Positions 12,796 through 13,327 of a stretch of 13,327 nucleotides of DNA are shown here, piece after piece (positions within the stretch are counted from its first letter, which is position 1; each line of letters opens with the position of its first letter). Source of the DNA: DASSKW01 sp035690065 (GTDB taxonomy: Bacteria > Pseudomonadota > Gammaproteobacteria > Natronospirales > REEB76); the NCBI GenBank assembly GCA_035690065.1, contig DASSKW010000101.1, positions 1 through 13,327 of the forward strand. Reading direction: 5' to 3'. A program made the translations under genes and the position numbers. Under the pieces are notes generated by a model. That model ran no database searches. It saw only the letters and a program-made list of their open reading frames with translations, and was not told the DNA's origin.

Positions 12796-13327
12796 TGATC
12801 CTGTACTGATGAGCAGCGATAGCCACTACCACGGACGGTCTGTATATACGCATCGCAGTGATATATCTCCAGCGCCTTGCGCAAGCGCCGGATATGGACA
12901 TCCACGGTCCTTTCCTCCACATAAACGCCACTGCCCCAGACCCTGTCCAATACCTGTCCGCGACTATATACCCGGTCGGGATGAGTCATGAAGAATTTCA
13001 ATAGCCGGTATTCGGTCGGGCCGAGGGCAACGTCATTGCCATTGGCAGTGACGCGATGGTTCAAAGTATTGATCTGCAACATCCCGACAATCAATCGCTC
13101 TTCATGTCCTGCTACTCGACGCAGCACCGCTTCGATACGCGCCAGTAGTTCCCGGGTCGAGAATGGTTTGGTTATGTAATCATCGACACCGCTCTGCAGA
13201 CCCGCGACCTTGTCATCTTCAGTAGCACGCGCTGTGAGCATGATGATGGGTAATTCCCGTGTAGCTTCCTGGCGCTTCAAGAGACGGGCAAACTCCAGGC
13301 CGCTCATATCGGGGAGCATCCAGTCCA
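12792..13327 (-). CDS. phoB: Phosphate regulon response regulator PhoB, 5' end outside the window
   Basis: PhoB is an OmpR-family transcription factor that, once phosphorylated by PhoR, dimerises and binds Pho boxes. The window holds the last 177 residues of about 230. The cut falls at the receiver's active site: the first complete codons are Asp-Trp of DWMLP, and that Asp (13323-13325) aligns with the phospho-acceptor of E. coli PhoB (LLDWMLP). Later receiver marks are IMLTARATEDD (the conserved Thr) and DDYITKPFS (the conserved Lys). The winged-helix domain follows: LGPTEYRLLKFFMTHPDRVYSRGQVLDRVWG, VYVEERTVDVHIRRLRKAL (recognition helix) and VRGSGYR. An ATG at 13319 is internal to the receiver, not the start. 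The stop overlaps phoR (ATGA), so the two are translationally coupled. The phoB promoter lies to the right, out of view. Confidence 0.97.
   Translation of the reverse strand, partial: DWMLPDMSGLEFARLLKRQEATRELPIIMLTARATEDDKVAGLQSGVDDYITKPFSTRELLARIEAVLRRVAGHEERLIVGMLQINTLNHRVTANGNDVALGPTEYRLLKFFMTHPDRVYSRGQVLDRVWGSGVYVEERTVDVHIRRLRKALEIYHCDAYIQTVRGSGYRCSSVQDQ

Overview
The window is a compact piece of a proteobacterial core chromosome. The sequence is moderately GC-rich (composition judged by eye, not computed). The rpsB-tsf-pyrH, map-glnD, succinylase-branch dap and phoBR neighbourhoods, a four-cysteine DsbB, and an S2 leader of the gammaproteobacterial type all point to Gammaproteobacteria. 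A betaproteobacterium is possible from the dapC-dapD-arsC-like-dapE order, and I cannot name a genus. There are no phage, insertion-sequence, CRISPR, tRNA or rRNA elements, and every long open frame that makes sense is a recognisable housekeeping gene.

Layout. (1) Positions 1-2880, minus strand: a translation operon rpsB (S2) - tsf (EF-Ts) - pyrH (UMP kinase, cut by the left edge). A strong sigma70-type promoter and a structured leader of about 165 nt precede it, and each intergenic gap holds one perfect 10-bp hairpin. (2) Positions 2831-9907, plus strand: map (methionine aminopeptidase), glnD (PII uridylyltransferase), dapC, dapD, a YffB/ArsC-like thioredoxin-fold protein, and dapE. Genes overlap or nearly abut throughout, with GTG starts set into upstream stop codons. 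The map promoter is interlocked with the divergent rpsB promoter. (3) Positions 9904-13327, minus strand: phoB (5' end cut by the right edge) - phoR (ATGA overlap) - 284-bp gap with a Pho-box-like site - phoU - dsbB. The dsbB stop codon overlaps the dapE stop codon, tail to tail.

How the genes work together. S2, EF-Ts, UMP kinase and methionine aminopeptidase serve ribosome building, elongation, pyrimidine nucleotide supply and N-terminal processing. GlnD is the glutamine sensor that sets PII uridylylation. DapD, DapC and DapE carry out consecutive or near-consecutive steps of the succinylase route to meso-diaminopimelate and lysine. PhoB, PhoR and PhoU form the phosphate-starvation signalling module; the Pho box ahead of phoU suggests feedback. 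DsbB reoxidises periplasmic DsbA.

I found no wholly new system. The points most worth a second look are the interlocked rpsB/map promoters with the S2 leader, a roughly 90-residue Ala/Lys/Pro tail on S2, the matched hairpins between the genes of the translation operon, the Pho box between phoR and phoU, and the overlapping stop codons of dapE and dsbB.
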